From NCBI RefSeq assembly GCF_030253575.1, contig NC_080568.1:6609501-6673500 (forward strand): a DNA stretch of 64,000 nt, written 5' to 3'. This DNA is from Rhododendron vialii (lineage: Eukaryota; Streptophyta; Magnoliopsida; Ericales; Ericaceae). The notes below the pieces were generated by a model. That model had not been told where the DNA came from, did not search any database, and saw nothing but the letters and a program-made list of their open reading frames with translations. The translations under genes and the position numbers were made by a program. Shown piece after piece: positions 22,708-34,250 of the stretch (positions are counted from its first letter, which is position 1; each line of letters starts with the position of its first letter).

Positions 22708-23211
22708 AACACAATACAACCCCTTCTCGCTGAAATATTACGAAAACTCTTTAACAAATTAACTTACACAAAATTTTGGGAAAAAAAAAAGGGCTATTCA
22801 GTCGCCTCATAATTAATTCGCTCGATCGGTAGAAATCCATTCGAGATGGACTGCAATTGGAGGCAGGATACTCTTTGCGAAAAACCCCAGTTCTTCCGTG
22901 CCGAGGGGTTTTCCAGGGTTAGCGATAGAGATGGAGGCTTGGGGGTTGGGGGAGGGGGATGAGGGGGATTAGGCTAGATAATTTATGGATAGGTCAAACG
23001 CCATCCAAAAATAATACCCCTTCGCCAGGATAGAAACCAAGGGGGGTGAGTTCATCTCCCTCGTCATTCTGCTTCCAAAAACAAAGATAAGAGTGGGTCC
23101 CACCGCCTCATCACCATTCATAATTCATCCCCCTCCTTAAGGCTCTTATCGTCAAAAATTAAGGACAATGATGACTTCAAATCTTTTAGTTGAACGATTT
23201 TTTTTTTTAAC

Positions 23212-25025
23212 CTTAGGGCCTACTTGGATGCAGGTAAAAAATCGGAAGTAAAAAATATGAAGGAAAGATAAGATAGTAAGTGGTATTAATTTTGATGGGT
23301 TGATCCACATCGATTTGATGTTTATGAAGGGAGAATAAAATAGTATGATGTTTGAATAAGGTATTAAATAGGGGAATAAAATTTGACTTTGTTTGGATGG
23401 TTTATAAAATGAGGGATAAGAAGGGGTGAATGATGGGAAAAGCTGTCAAATGACTATTTTGCCCATATACAGTGTTAAATTTGATTATATATTAAAATAA
23501 GTATATAAATTCAAAAATCAATATATTTAATCAATTTTAGACAATTGGAAGTATAACAAAATAAATTAATTAAAAAATGTCTATTCTAAAAAAATTATAT
23601 TAAAAAACGTTTTTTTAATTAATGGTTCGTATTTATCATTTTTTTTTGATAAAATCAATTCATTTAATCTATAAAATGTTTAACCCTTATAAATTCATTT
23701 AATCTAGAAAATGTTCATTGAGGGAGATGCAATTTTAATTGTTCCGAAAAATGGAAACATTTTTTTTTGGAAAGTGATTTTTTAAGGAATTTGATTTTGA
23801 CGATTGTGTTAGAATGAATTTTCATTATGTTGTTAAAGATCCTAATGTTAATCTAATTAGTTTTTGGAGATAAAATGTTAGTTTCAACCTCTTTAAACAG
23901 TTTATATATTAGTAAAAAATATATAGTTAAAGAACTAAGTGTTCCAAATTTCAATCCGTTTGAATCGGTGGAAAGATTATAGTTTTCTGATCATTTTATC
24001 TTAAATGGTCATAATTAAATTTTGACTCTAGGGCTCTCGTTGATTAGCCCTAAGAAAGTTGTAGAACCAAATATCTCTTAAGGCTAACTAACGAGAGCCC
24101 TAGAGCCAAAAATTAATTATGACCCTTTAGGATAAAATGATTAAAGAAATAGGATCTTCATACCGGTTCGAAAGGATTGAAAATTAGAGCACTTAATTTT
24201 TTAACCATATTTTTTAATATATAAACTGCCTAAAAAGGTTGAAAAATTAAGTGTTCCAAATTTCAATCCGTTTCAACCGGTGGAAAGATTTTAGTTTTTT
24301 AATCATTTTATCCTAAATTGTCATAATTAAATTTTCATTATATGGCTCTCGTTGATTAGCCCTAAGAGATATTTAATTCTACGACTTTCTTAGAGCTAAT
24401 CAACGAGAGCCCTAGAGTCAAAATTTAACTATGACCATTTTGGATAAAATGATCAGAAAATTAAAATCTTTCCACCGGTTCAAAACGGATTGAAAATTAG
24501 AACACTGATTTTTTTATACCATTTATATATATCAAAAAATATAGTTAAAAAATTAAGTGTTTCAATTTTCAATCCGTTTAAACCGGTGCGAAGATCTTAT
24601 TTTTGTTTTTTGTAATCACTTTATCTTAAATGGTCATAATGGATTTTGGCTCTAAGGCCTATCAATGTGCATCCTAAAAGAGCCCTAAAACTAAATAAGG
24701 AGTCTTAAGATATGTTTGAATAGAAAGTCTGATTTTTGGTAGAATAGAGAGTAGAAGTTGGTTGAATGGTGGATGGGAAAAAGGGATAACGAAGGGTATT
24801 TTTGTTCACAAAACACCCCTCCACAAGGGGATTATTTTTGGAGACCTCAAGAGGAGCCCAAAACTAAGACCCTACAATCCCTACAACTGGGGAAAACAAA
24901 AAGGGGCTGAAAAATAATAGGGGAACAAATTGGATTGCCAAACGGGAAAAAACAGGTGGACCCCTCCCCATATACCCCTTCTAATTTTTCTCCTCCTCTT
25001 TTCCCTTCATCCAAGCAAGACCTTA
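23212..25025. mobile_element. Possible TIR element, about 1.8 kb, gene-free
   Basis: TTAGGGCCTACTTGGATGCA at about 23212 and the inverted TAAGGTCTTGCTTGGATGAA at about 25022 could be its ends. The interior is AT-rich and contains the palindromic array listed separately. No coding frame. Not present in copy 1. Confidence 0.4.
23930..24660. repeat. Serial palindromes of about 270 bp
   Basis: Two complete palindromes (about 23932-24204 and 24244-24515) and half of a third (24550-24660). Each arm carries AAGTGTTCCAAATTTCAATC, a GATCATTTTATC-TAAA block and GCTCTCGTTGATTAGCCCTA, mirrored around a short centre. They are direct repeats of one another. Confidence 0.8.
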
Positions 25026-25760
25026 GTGGTAATTTATCAACGCAAAACATACAAGAGTAATAAGACGCCCGATATGCCTAGTGTACTATATGGCCCCTGT
25101 GCCTGCCTTGGCTTCCCGGAGTACCCTCACCAAGCATGTTCCTTCACCACTAGTTAAGACTCATTGCTTTGGTTGCTTATCTTGTTCTTGTTATGGGAAT
25201 CATATTTTGAGCTAGGTGATGGTCAATATATACTAATGTTATGACCTGAACAATTTCATTGCAAAAGTGTTCAAAATACAGTGCGACGGGGTCCCGGGGA
25301 TTAAGTTCATCTCGTCGGAGTGTCAACTGTCGGGTCCTTTATTTGTGAATGCAAGCTTTCAAGCATTCCTAGCCACTCTAGTTTCCTTTTGTTATCTTCA
25401 CATGAAAAGGCTAGCGAATAAATTTCCGAATTACCCACACACAAAAAAAACAGAGCTAGCGAATCTGTATGTGTTTTTTTTCTGCCATGTTGGTTTCGAA
25501 TTTTTGTGGGCAACCTTAGCCCTCTATAATATCTCTCTCTCTCTATCTGGAGTGTGTAATAGTTTGGTAGCCCACTATCAGTAAGTCATAATATCTGAAT
25601 GACCAAAAGCCCAAGTTCAGTGCCAGATAAGTGGATTTGGCCCATTTCATGGAATTTTTAGTTTACTTCTAAGTTTGCTGATCAATAGCTGTGCAGATGA
25701 TCAATGAAGGCTCCTCTACAAATGCCATGGATAGCAGCCTTGCCAGTGATTAATGCCAAG

Positions 25761-26130
25761 GACTGCTGGAATTAACCGGAAGCTACCTCTCGCACGTGCT
25801 GAGAGAAAGGCAACAAAGTGAAAGACAAACTGGGTGCGCGCGGATCAAGAGCCCCAAACGGTGTCCCAAGTTACGTACCTCGCCTGATCAAGAGATAAAA
25901 AGGCTCGTGGCGGCAGACTTGGCTGGAGTGTCTTGTGAGAAACCTTAGTTTTCTGTTTTCCTTTCAAATAACTCAGGGATTTGAGTATCAAGCAAAATCA
26001 TATTTTGGTTGGTTAAATTTTTCATTTTTTTTAATTATTAAGTAAAATTGGTTAATTCTACTTATGTGGCCAATAGTCATTGGATCTCTCTGTCCACACC
26101 AAAAATGGCATCCAGGTAGCTGTTGACATC
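25761..26130. other. Intergenic, no supported gene
   Basis: Continues from the end of the duplication. Short frames only. A GATAAAAAGG sequence at 25893 resembles a TATA box but no gene follows. Confidence 0.35.
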
Positions 26131-26140
26131 TCACAGCATC

Positions 26141-26420
26141 TCCAGCAGAATTTAGAGATATAAAGTTCTTTCGTGAAATTTCAACGGCTAGCAGTATAAT
26201 TTAGAGAAGAGAAGTTATTTCCTAAAATTTCAACAGCTAGATGTAGAAGAAATCCAACAATAACAAAGACAAAAAAAAATAAAAATAAAAATAAATATAA
26301 ATGGAACAAAGAGCGTATCCTTTTAATATTTGGAAGTTGTTACTCAACCTTTAAATTTGTAGAGAGAGGATAGAAAGTTGAAGGGTGGATTAACTTTTGA
26401 AGGTTCTGCTGAAGCTCCTA
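26141..26420. mobile_element. Degenerate Tourist-like MITE
   Basis: AGCATCTCCAGCAGAATTTA at about 26143 and the inverted AGGAGCTTCAGCAGAACC at about 26402-26419. Confidence 0.5.
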
Positions 26421-26903
26421 AAACATTATTGAACCTTTAAATCACTGACGTTTGCTACCTTTGTTGGAGATGAGGCATCATTTGATTAACGTTGTGGCTG
26501 TCGGGAATCGGGATTGTAAGACTTTGTGAACACGTATTAATTGTGAAACAATCTATGAGATAATGGGCGGCGTTATTTGTCACCAAAAAACTAAATTCAT
26601 TTGAAAAAAAGGAGAGATGTGGAAGGTTAACTTTGGGGAATTAATTGGAAATTGGGAAGCAGAGTTTTTTTTTTTTGCTGCTAAAACAATAACAGATGAT
26701 ATTACTAATCTCAATCAAAATACATCAAGTAGAAGACTCATCCCTAAACAGGAAACCAAGCAATCACGACGGTGGGGACTTAACCCAATGGCTATACCCC
26801 AACCTAGACAAACATTCCCCAGCCAAAAACACACACGTCACCATAAGTTTCGATTGAAATCCAATCGAAAAGTAAAAAGAAAAGAAATAGAAAAAAATCT
26901 CAT

Positions 26904-27479
26904 TGATGTAGAACACGTGGAGGCCCAATTTCATGATCAATTGGAGCGGTCGAAGCCTCGGAAGCCCAAATGTTGTTTAATTGCAAATTACCCAATTTGG
27001 CAACTTTCGGACGAGCTCGGATCGGGCTCAAACTTGGTGGGCTGACCTATTTTCGCGCTGCGGTCAATACACATCAACCTTAGTTGATGTGCAACGGTGT
27101 TTTTTGGCCTAATTCCTTTGATTAGGCCTCCAATTGGACGTTTTTGCCGCTTTAGGAAATATTTGTTTCGTTAATAACTTTTAGCGTATAATTCCGTAGA
27201 AGTTGATTCTTTTTGAGAAAGTCATGTTTTTCTTTCCTTCTTCCAATTTTATTATTTTCCTCAAATTTTAGGAATTTTCGTTTTTGAGTTAGGGTTTTAC
27301 TAGGGTTAAGCCTTTTTCCTATAAAAGGGGTTGTAACCTAATGTTTAAGCAACTTTTTATCAATCATATTCAGACTTAGTTTTTTTTTCTTGAGGATTCA
27401 AGAACTGCTCGTGGCTACGAGTACCTATCTTTCGTTTGATTAGTACGCAACTAGTCTCTTTGTAATTTCCGCTGCGTCA
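26904..27479 (+). mobile_element. Solo LTR
   Basis: From TGATGTAGAACACGTGG to GCTGCGTCA (576 bp), flanked by CTCAT/CCCAT. Contains a CACGTGG box, a TATAAAAGG promoter at about 27320 and TTGTAACCTAATG. Its 3' part matches the fragment at 2036-2206. No PBS or internal region follows. Confidence 0.62.
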
Positions 27480-27484
27480 CCCAT

Positions 27485-28300
27485 GCATCACAAATCCTAA
27501 TCTATCACCGGTAGAACCACCGCGACCACGACCACGACCACAAATCACAAATCTCCAAAATCTCCAACGACCTCGAGATGCTAACCACAACCATGATCAC
27601 CCAACGGCGACGTTTGCGTTGACGACAATAGAGGAGGAGCGGTGGAGGAGGGATTGGTGATGAAGGGAAGCCAAGAGAAAAGAAAAAGACGCGCGGGTAA
27701 TTAACCCAAAGAAACTCTTAGATCTAAGATCGAGAGAGAAAAATCCTCACCGGAAAGGAAGAGTTATTCAAAGCGAAAAAATCATCCTTCCAAAGGAAGA
27801 AAAACATATAATTATCAATTGTGAAACCCTACCCTCCCGCAGCCGCATAAGGGTGGTGAAAACCCTAGAGCGAGGGAGGGGAAGGAAGAAGAGAGGCGGC
27901 TAGGGTTTTTTTTTTTTTCCAGGGAAGCTGGGATTAAACACATGTGATTTTATCTTGGTCACTAGTTTAAGATAATTACCAATTACGAAAATTGGGATTA
28001 GGATGGAAGAATCCTATGCCTAGACCCTTGAAAGACAATCAATGTGACTCAACTCAACTAATAAAGCTCATCCAAATTCTCAACCACCTCGACTAATAAC
28101 AGTTTCCTTGTGTAAATTGGTTCTTTTTAACCAATAATGCCTAACCACCAATTGCTTCAATTTGAAGCAAAGGAATCCTCTTTTAGTGGGCTACTAATCT
28201 GTCTTTTCCTTAATTAATCCCTTATCTTTTCATCCATTTGATATTTTACCCCTACCACCATCATTTCTTATTTTCACCTCAGTTGCTTTTACAGGGGGCA
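27485..28300. other. Intergenic, GA-rich, no supported gene
   Basis: 27495-27545 has repeated CGACCACGA triplets. 27830-27920 has AAACCCTA-type telobox motifs that occur in many plant leaders, but no frame with coding character follows on either strand. Confidence 0.35.
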
Positions 28301-28301
28301 T

Positions 28302-28452
28302 CCAATGAAAATTTACATTTTGGTCTACTACTCTATTAATCATATTCTATTCCAATGAAAATGCAAATTTTGGTCTACCACTCTATTAATCATATTCTAT
28401 TCCAATGAAAATGCAAATTTTGGTCTACCACTCTATTATTCAATTCTATTCC
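28302..28452. repeat. Tandem repeat, 50-bp unit, three copies
   Basis: Units start at 28302, 28352 and 28402 with CCAATGAAAAT and contain TTTTGGTCTACCACTCTATT. Copies 2 and 3 are almost identical. Confidence 0.88.
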
Positions 28453-28993
28453 ATAGTAAGTGATTTCTTAGGAAACATAAACTGTAGTTACCTTAGTAAA
28501 ACACTCAAAGATTTGAGCAAATTTATAAAAAAAAAACAAACAAAAAGAAAAGCGGTAAAAAATCAACCTGGGTAGTTGAGTACCCTAGTTGAGTACCCAT
28601 CAATTCGCTCATAAAGGTGGGTGAAGAAATCATCATCTATTGTTTGAATTAAACTAGAAGTCTACAATCCATTCTCAAAGTAAAACTTGTAGGAAACGTT
28701 TTCGAGGTGTCTAAAAGTTGGCGTAAATTGAACAGATTTTCAATAAAAATAAAATAAATTTTCTTGACTTATTTTTAGTACTAGTGATTCAATACGTTTC
28801 TTTCGCGATTTGTATGTTTTGATGAGAAAACAAATTGAATTAGTTGAGCTTATTCCCCACGTAATACTTAATAATTTCACATCATCACGAGATGTAACTA
28901 TAGAAATGGCATGATATGAGATAGTGAAATTTCAACTACCAATCAATCTTCCCTATCTAGATCTATTTCATTTTGAATTCTTTTGTATTTCAG

Positions 28994-29374
28994 AAATGCT
29001 AGGCTTGCAACAAAATCTTACTCCCTCCGTCCCTAAATAAGTGTCCAACGCGCAAACCTAGACCTTCAAAAAGATGCTTTTGTTTCGTTAAAAAAATCAA
29101 ATTTTTTTCACAAATCAATAGATAGCAATGAGTTCTATTAGATTGTGAAAAAAAATTAAATTTTTTAATAAAAAACATGCATATTTTGTAAGGCCTAGTT
29201 TTGCGCACCGGACACTTATTTAGAGACGGAGGGAGTACAACATAGTTACAATATCATTACACGTCAACACTAGGGCCCAGAAACATCCTTACACATCGTG
29301 AGTTCTTGGGCCCCAGTGCTGACGTATACAAATGTTGTAATTGTGTAGTAGGATTTTGTTATAAGCCTAACATT
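28994..29374. mobile_element. ATGCTAGG-ended MITE interrupted by a Stowaway
   Basis: Left arm AAATGCTAGGCTTGCAACAA, continued after the Stowaway as TACACGTCAACACTAGGGCCC, mirrored by GGGCCCCAGTGCTGACGTA and GTTATAAGCCTAACATTT on the right. Confidence 0.72.
29021..29235. mobile_element. Stowaway MITE, nested
   Basis: CTCCCTCCGTCCCTAAATAA and its near-perfect inverse at the right end; TA target duplication (29019-29020, 29236-29237). 215 bp. Confidence 0.92.
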
Positions 29375-30168
29375 TTTATTTTGCCTTTTGCAATCAACAT
29401 GATTTTACTATTTTTTTCATTTTTCTACATGGTACTAGATCAAATTCTCACAAGAACTATACTGGTGAAATTACCTAAAGACATGCTTTTCCTCATGAAT
29501 CATGAGTGAGAAGAAAGATGTGGAACCCTAGAAAGTTCTCGGAAATCTCTCCAGATTGAGAACATGTGGTTTAATTTGATTCACTTGGATGTGTAGCATA
29601 GATTTAAATATCGGCCATTAGGTAGCATATCATAGTGGTTTTTTGACCCTCCAATACCGCTACACTTGGTAAACTGCTCTTGCCAAAAATTCAAAGTTGT
29701 AGCAGTCGATTCCCAATGTGTATCGCTATATATCCAGTTTTTCGTCCGCATCACAGCCGCGATAGCCACTACGTGACAACTAACTACGGCTGCTTCAAGT
29801 GCTCTGGCGGCAAAAATAATTTTAAAACATTCACGATCGCTACATCCCATTTTGCTATGTGTCATTCGATACTTTCACTACCACTACATCGTAACCGCTA
29901 CCGTTACGCAATCCGCTGCCGCTATTTAAAACCTTGTGCGGTGCATACACATCAAAGTAATAAATCTCGGCTGAAAATTTTAAATTCGTAATGGTTTTCA
30001 GGGACCAGATTATGGAACCATACCCACAATGATTAAGAACTAGATGAGTTTTGTTATTGTTTTTGTAGATTATGGGACCATAGACTTTTGGCCTTTGGTT
30101 CTAGATTGAAGAGAAACAGTCAATGACACAATATCCATCAACATAAAATAGCCATACATTAAAACATA
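29375..30168. other. Intergenic, no supported gene
   Basis: Overlapping short frames on both strands at 29580-29990 show no recognisable domain. A run of GCTACCGTTACG-like imperfect repeats lies at about 29840-29930. Confidence 0.35.
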
Positions 30169-30440
30169 CTCCCTCCGTCCCTTTTTTTGTGTCCAGTATT
30201 TCATTTTGGGCTGTCCCTTAATAAATGTCCATTTTGTAAAGTTAGAGGGGTAAAAGTTGGTGTATTGTCTATTTTATCCCTAAAAGTAGATTTTATTTTG
30301 AAAAGTTAGTGAGTAAAAGTGTAATGATGATGGGTAAGTAGGAAAAGTGGAGGAAAAAGTTGATGTGAAATGTGTAATGATGATGTCTTTTTAATAAGTT
30401 GGAGTTACGAAGCAGGACACTTAAAAAGGGACGGAGGGAG
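30169..30440. mobile_element. Stowaway MITE
   Basis: CTCCCTCCGTCCCTTTTTTT and its inverse, TA on both sides (30167-30168, 30441-30442). 272 bp. Confidence 0.92.
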
Positions 30441-30805
30441 TACTTGTCAGCAAATTGAGTTGAAATCAAAGCTTCTTGCAACAAATTCAAACTACTTGTA
30501 CTTGCGGATCAAAAAAAAACTACTTGTACTTGGCTCAGATTAAAAAATAAACTTGTAGTCTCCTTGCAGTACAGTAGTACACCAACTTCACCTCATTATT
30601 CATTAGAAAACAGCAGACACAGAAAATTTTCCAGAAAACCATCCAGAAATGCTATGCTGGCACCACTACTTCGTGATGGGACCCGGTTCCACCAAAATGG
30701 ATGCAGCGCTGCCGCGCTGTATTCGAAAAACTTCCTGCAAAAATTTCTAGGTTTGTAGTATTCTTATTATGCGTTGCCAGTACTCGCGCAACCTTAAGTT
30801 GTATA

Positions 30806-30962
30806 CGATGATGCTAGGTACCTCGAAAGTGCCCCGAAAAGAGCAATCAGTGGTTAAGATTCACTTTGGTGCTTAGGTCCCACACATTAAAGTGAATCTC
30901 AACCACTGATTGTTCTTCTCGGGGCAATTTTGGGTTAAGTTTTCCGGGTTCCTAGCATTACT
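30806..30962. mobile_element. Palindromic MITE, ATGCTAGG ends
   Basis: ATGCTAGGTACCTCG and the inverted ATGCTAGGAACCCGG, with inner arms AATCAGTGGTTAAGATTCAC / GTGAATCTCAACCACTGATT. The terminal octamer is the same as in the 28994-29374 element. Confidence 0.75.
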
Positions 30963-31335
30963 TGTATAACATGTATGAAGAAACAGTACCATAAATGGTT
31001 GCTGTACAAGGGCTGCTAAAGGTTATCAAAGACTTCAGTGATTTAGAGGCAATATAACAAACTCTGAGAATGATTTCTCATAGTATGGAAATCATGACCG
31101 CGTATTGTGGAAGGATAAATGGAGAGACAAGAAAAGATAAACGAAAAAATAATGAAGCGAAGAAGCTAAATTAATTCATCGGTTTCCCTTGTCAGTTCCT
31201 TTCACTAGGGTATATAAATCCCTCAACGGCTCTATGATCTAAACACAGGCATTTGAACCACCAATGATCGACTGAAGAAGATAACGCACCATCCAGCTAT
31301 ACAGGAGGATGTCATACCCCACTTCCGAATGGGCT

Positions 31336-32079
31336 TCAGTTACTATTCGAAAGCAAGCTCAACCCTAGATGAAGATCCAAAGTCTTACAACTTTGATTTG
31401 AACTAGGTAAGGGTGAAGGCTTGAAGATGACATGCCGGTTTTCCATTGATCGGTCAGCACGTGTCAAGGTGAAGGTACTTGTATCCTGCTGGAATGGACT
31501 TTCGGAAGGTGGAGAATATAAATCCGATAAATGGGATCCATTTAGATGAGCATGATCATGATCGGCCCGACCGAAGCTAATTTGGGATTCGTGGGGACTA
31601 AAATCAGGAGCATAACAAGAAGGATCGTAAAAAAATGGGGAAGAGCCATGGAAACTAAAAGTATGGCTGTTTTGGAAATTAGGCTGAAGATAATAGTTTA
31701 TACTAGCCCTTCTAGCTTGAAGCTGCAGCCTCTTCTTCTTCATCCTTTCCTTCTTATGGGCGTTTTGATGACCACCCAATGCTTGTGAGTTGGCAAACTC
31801 CTTAAAACAATACTGACACTCGAACTTCTTCTCCCCCGGTTCACAAACCGAGGATTTCTCCTTGGGCGAAAGTTTCTCCCGTCTTGAGGAAACCGTGGTC
31901 GATGAATTTACACTTTCATCTCCTTCCACAGAGCTCCTCAGGACGGCATGATTATTCTTATTTGGGTCCAGCTCGAACCCAAATAATCTCAACTTCTTAT
32001 CAGCACAGGATTTTGAAGAGTATTCATTATCTCCATCCCATGTTGGAGAAACAAGATTACTAGACATATCTTTCTCCAT
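31336..32079 (-). CDS. Single C2H2 zinc-finger transcription repressor (GIS/ZFP5-6-8-like)
   Basis: Intronless reading frame of 247 aa from the ATG at 32079. An in-frame ATG at 32100 adds seven hydrophobic residues, but MEKDMSS is the more plausible start. An LRLFGFELDP block lies at about residues 30-40, typical of the GIS/ZFP5/ZFP6/ZFP8 clade. One C2H2 finger follows (Cys88, Cys91, His104, His108) with the plant QALGGH signature at 99-104, then a basic KKERMKKKR stretch. The C-terminus carries an EAR repression motif, LDLHLGLSLL, at about 234-243, which recruits TOPLESS-type corepressors. Relatives act in the nucleus on trichome and root-hair development through gibberellin and cytokinin signalling; that role is inherited from the family. 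No lesions seen. Confidence 0.9.
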   Translation of the reverse strand: MEKDMSSNLVSPTWDGDNEYSSKSCADKKLRLFGFELDPNKNNHAVLRSSVEGDESVNSSTTVSSRREKLSPKEKSSVCEPGEKKFECQYCFKEFANSQALGGHQNAHKKERMKKKRLQLQARRASINYYLQPNFQNSHTFSFHGSSPFFYDPSCYAPDFSPHESQISFGRADHDHAHLNGSHLSDLYSPPSESPFQQDTSTFTLTRADRSMENRHVIFKPSPLPSSNQSCKTLDLHLGLSLLSNSN

Positions 32080-32181
32080 ATCTCTGAAAATGAGAAACAA
32101 AAAGTTTTTTTTTTTCTTTTCTCTCTCTCCTTTTCTAGTCTAGGACTAATGTACCGAGCTTTGTTTTGCTTCTCTTCCTTT

Positions 32182-32191
32182 TATAGTAAAA
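32182..32191 (-). promoter_or_regulatory. TATA box of the C2H2 gene
   Basis: The minus strand reads ACTATAAAAGG about 105 bp upstream of the ATG at 32079. Transcription would start near 32155, giving a leader of about 75 nt with a purine-rich GAGAGAGAAAAG run at about 32113-32131. Confidence 0.5.
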
Positions 32192-32627
32192 CCCAATTGG
32201 TTTTTTGACAATGCATTGTACCTCTAAACATGGGATAGTATTAAAATAATGAACAGGACCAGTACAGGATCAATTCAAAAAACTAAATTATAAAATAAGA
32301 AAAGTCAGAATAGGAAGCTATCTCTCATGCAATATTGTTTCAAAGCTAACATATAATATTGTAGTAGATACACTTGAAACTTTTTGCCAATCAAAGAGGA
32401 TTCAGTGGGTTATTAATTAACAAGGAAATTCATGGTCTATTAGCACTTTAGAGCATATAAAACATGCAATTATAAAGCCACTTGTCCATTAAAGACAAAT
32501 ATTCCATGCTTAAGTAAGAGATTAATGATATTATATCAAGTGTATTAACAAAAGTCAAAGAAAGATTGGGATGTAATCACCTGGGAGGAAAGAAGGGGGC
32601 TCTAACTTAGCAACAAATCTAGCTGCT

Positions 32628-32873
32628 AACCCCAAGGGGTTCGACAAGTGATGAAGGCCTGAGACTTAAGGGTTTGTTCCCTCTTAAAGTCTCAGGTTCG
32701 AAACCTCTCAGGTATTATCAACACTTTTGGGTCAGTCTGTATTTAATTGGGACCCCGCAAGTGGGCGGTGGGCAGCGTGGGCTTAGTCCCCCAGGATTAG
32801 CTTAGTCCCCCAGGATTAGTCAAGGTGCACATAAGCTGATCCAGACACCTGAGTTGTTACAAAAACAAACAAG
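32628..32873 (+). mobile_element. tRNA-derived SINE (Au-like)
   Basis: B box GGTTCGAAACC at 32695-32705 preceded by an A-box-like GACAAGTGATGAAGG. The 3' part GGATTAGTCAAGGTGCACAT..GATCCAGACACC is the conserved Au-SINE tail region. Target duplication of 13 bp with one mismatch, AAATCTAGCTGCT / AAATCTAGCTACT (32615-32627, 32874-32886). Confidence 0.85.
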
Positions 32874-32889
32874 AAATCTAGCTACTGCT

Positions 32890-33735
32890 GTACTTAATTA
32901 ATGGCTTAATTAAGATTACTTTGCTTGACCAACAAATTAGTGGATTCATGTATTGGTCTTTTTCTAGCGAAGCCCATCATTATATAAATTCAACTAAATA
33001 TTATACTAATATTATAGGTGCCCAGTCCCATCCACTACAGTTTAATTAGTTCTGCAAGGTTGAATTTCTCTGTAGATTTCGGATTAATCAGCACTTAATG
33101 AAGCTTCTTTGTGATGATCCATCCACCAACATGCAATAAAAAATGAGTAGAATATGAAAGGAGAGTAGTTGCTAAACAAAGGAATATAAGAAGTGGATAA
33201 TGATGTAAGCATATATTATACTAAAAAGGAGGTCTTCAAGGAGATCTGGGCAAATCTTCTTAGGGCAGGCAAACCTATATTTTATACCCAAAAAGCATAT
33301 GTTTATGTGATTCAAGTCATTAGCCTAGTATTAAACAAATCTTAAGTAAAGCACTTGTGTTGGCCAGTTGTTGATGTTGGACCCCACTCTGGGTAGCTTT
33401 GGAGACATTTTAGATTGTGTTGTTATTCCATTGTCTCTCATTAGATCTTCCATTGGTGGACTTCTTTCCCACCAATAGATCTCTCAATTCTCACCCATTC
33501 CCACTCCTTTTTTTGGTTCAATTTTTCTATCTAGGATCTATATTCAAATTGCTTTCTTGCTTTAGAAGAAGAAGAATTCCAACTATGCATGCTGTCATAT
33601 ATCAAGCAATTTTAACTATCCTTTACATGTGGAATAAAAACCAATCTGGGGTGGATTGGATTATGGAGGCTGGGTGGGTGGGTAGGATGATTGATTGATT
33701 TGTTCTCATTGCATTCATCACTGGATCCCTACCAT
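32890..33735. other. Intergenic upstream of the tandem duplication, no supported gene
   Basis: AT-rich; longest frame 93 codons (33417-33698) has no domain and a skewed Phe/Leu composition. Nothing else seen. Confidence 0.35.
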
Positions 33736-33736
33736 T

Positions 33737-34250
33737 AGCCACTTTAATCCAGTGATGGAGTATGGATTTCAGCCCAGAAGGGGCACTACTAAGGTCAGCT
33801 CAATTTTTTTTTTAAAAAAGGGTTCAAATAGCAAAATTGATTGAGGGTTAATGCTCGGTATGGTTTGGCTCATTTAGGGGTTCTATTAAAGTCAAGGATA
33901 ATGCATGGAGATAGGATTCCCCACCTGCCTACCCCAACTCTAACAAATACCCAATCCTGCTCATTTCATTCATCACTAGCTTAGATAAAGGATCTAGCCA
34001 CTTTAATCTAGTGATGGAGTTAGGATTTCAACCCAGAAGGGGCATTATTAAGGTCGGCTCAATGAAGAAAACAGATTCATATAGCAAACCACAATTGATT
34101 GAGACTTAAAGCTTGGTTTGCTTTCGTTTGTTTAGGGGCACTGTTAAGGTCAAGGATAATGCATGGAGATAGTATTCGATCTGCACCTGCGTACCCCAAC
34201 TCTGACAAATACCATATCCTGCCCATCGACCACTTCTCTCTAACCACTAA
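33737..34250. repeat. Tandem duplication, 259-bp unit
   Basis: Unit starts at 33737 and 33996 (AGCCACTTTAATC(C/T)AGTGAT). Both contain CAGAAGGGGCA, GTCAAGGATAATGCATGGAG and a TACCCCAACTCT block. Roughly 85-90 percent alike by eye. Confidence 0.82.

Larger units (their letters stand above)
16889..25760. repeat. Segmental duplication I, copy 2
   Basis: Collinear with copy 1: 16889-17012 and 17252-17355; about 19805-19960; 21095-21110; 21341-22200; 22725-22980; 25035-25160; and 25195-25760. Same orientation as copy 1, so a tandem-type duplication with the UGT gene lying between the copies. The copies differ by many point changes and by almost all transposon insertions. Confidence 0.85.

Noticed and set aside
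26617-27045. 142-codon plus-strand frame
   Set aside because: Crosses the border of the solo LTR at 26904 and has no domain; probably chance.
27830-27920. AAACCCTA motifs suggesting a telomere remnant
   Set aside because: Only isolated, non-tandem copies; these are common telobox elements in plant leaders.
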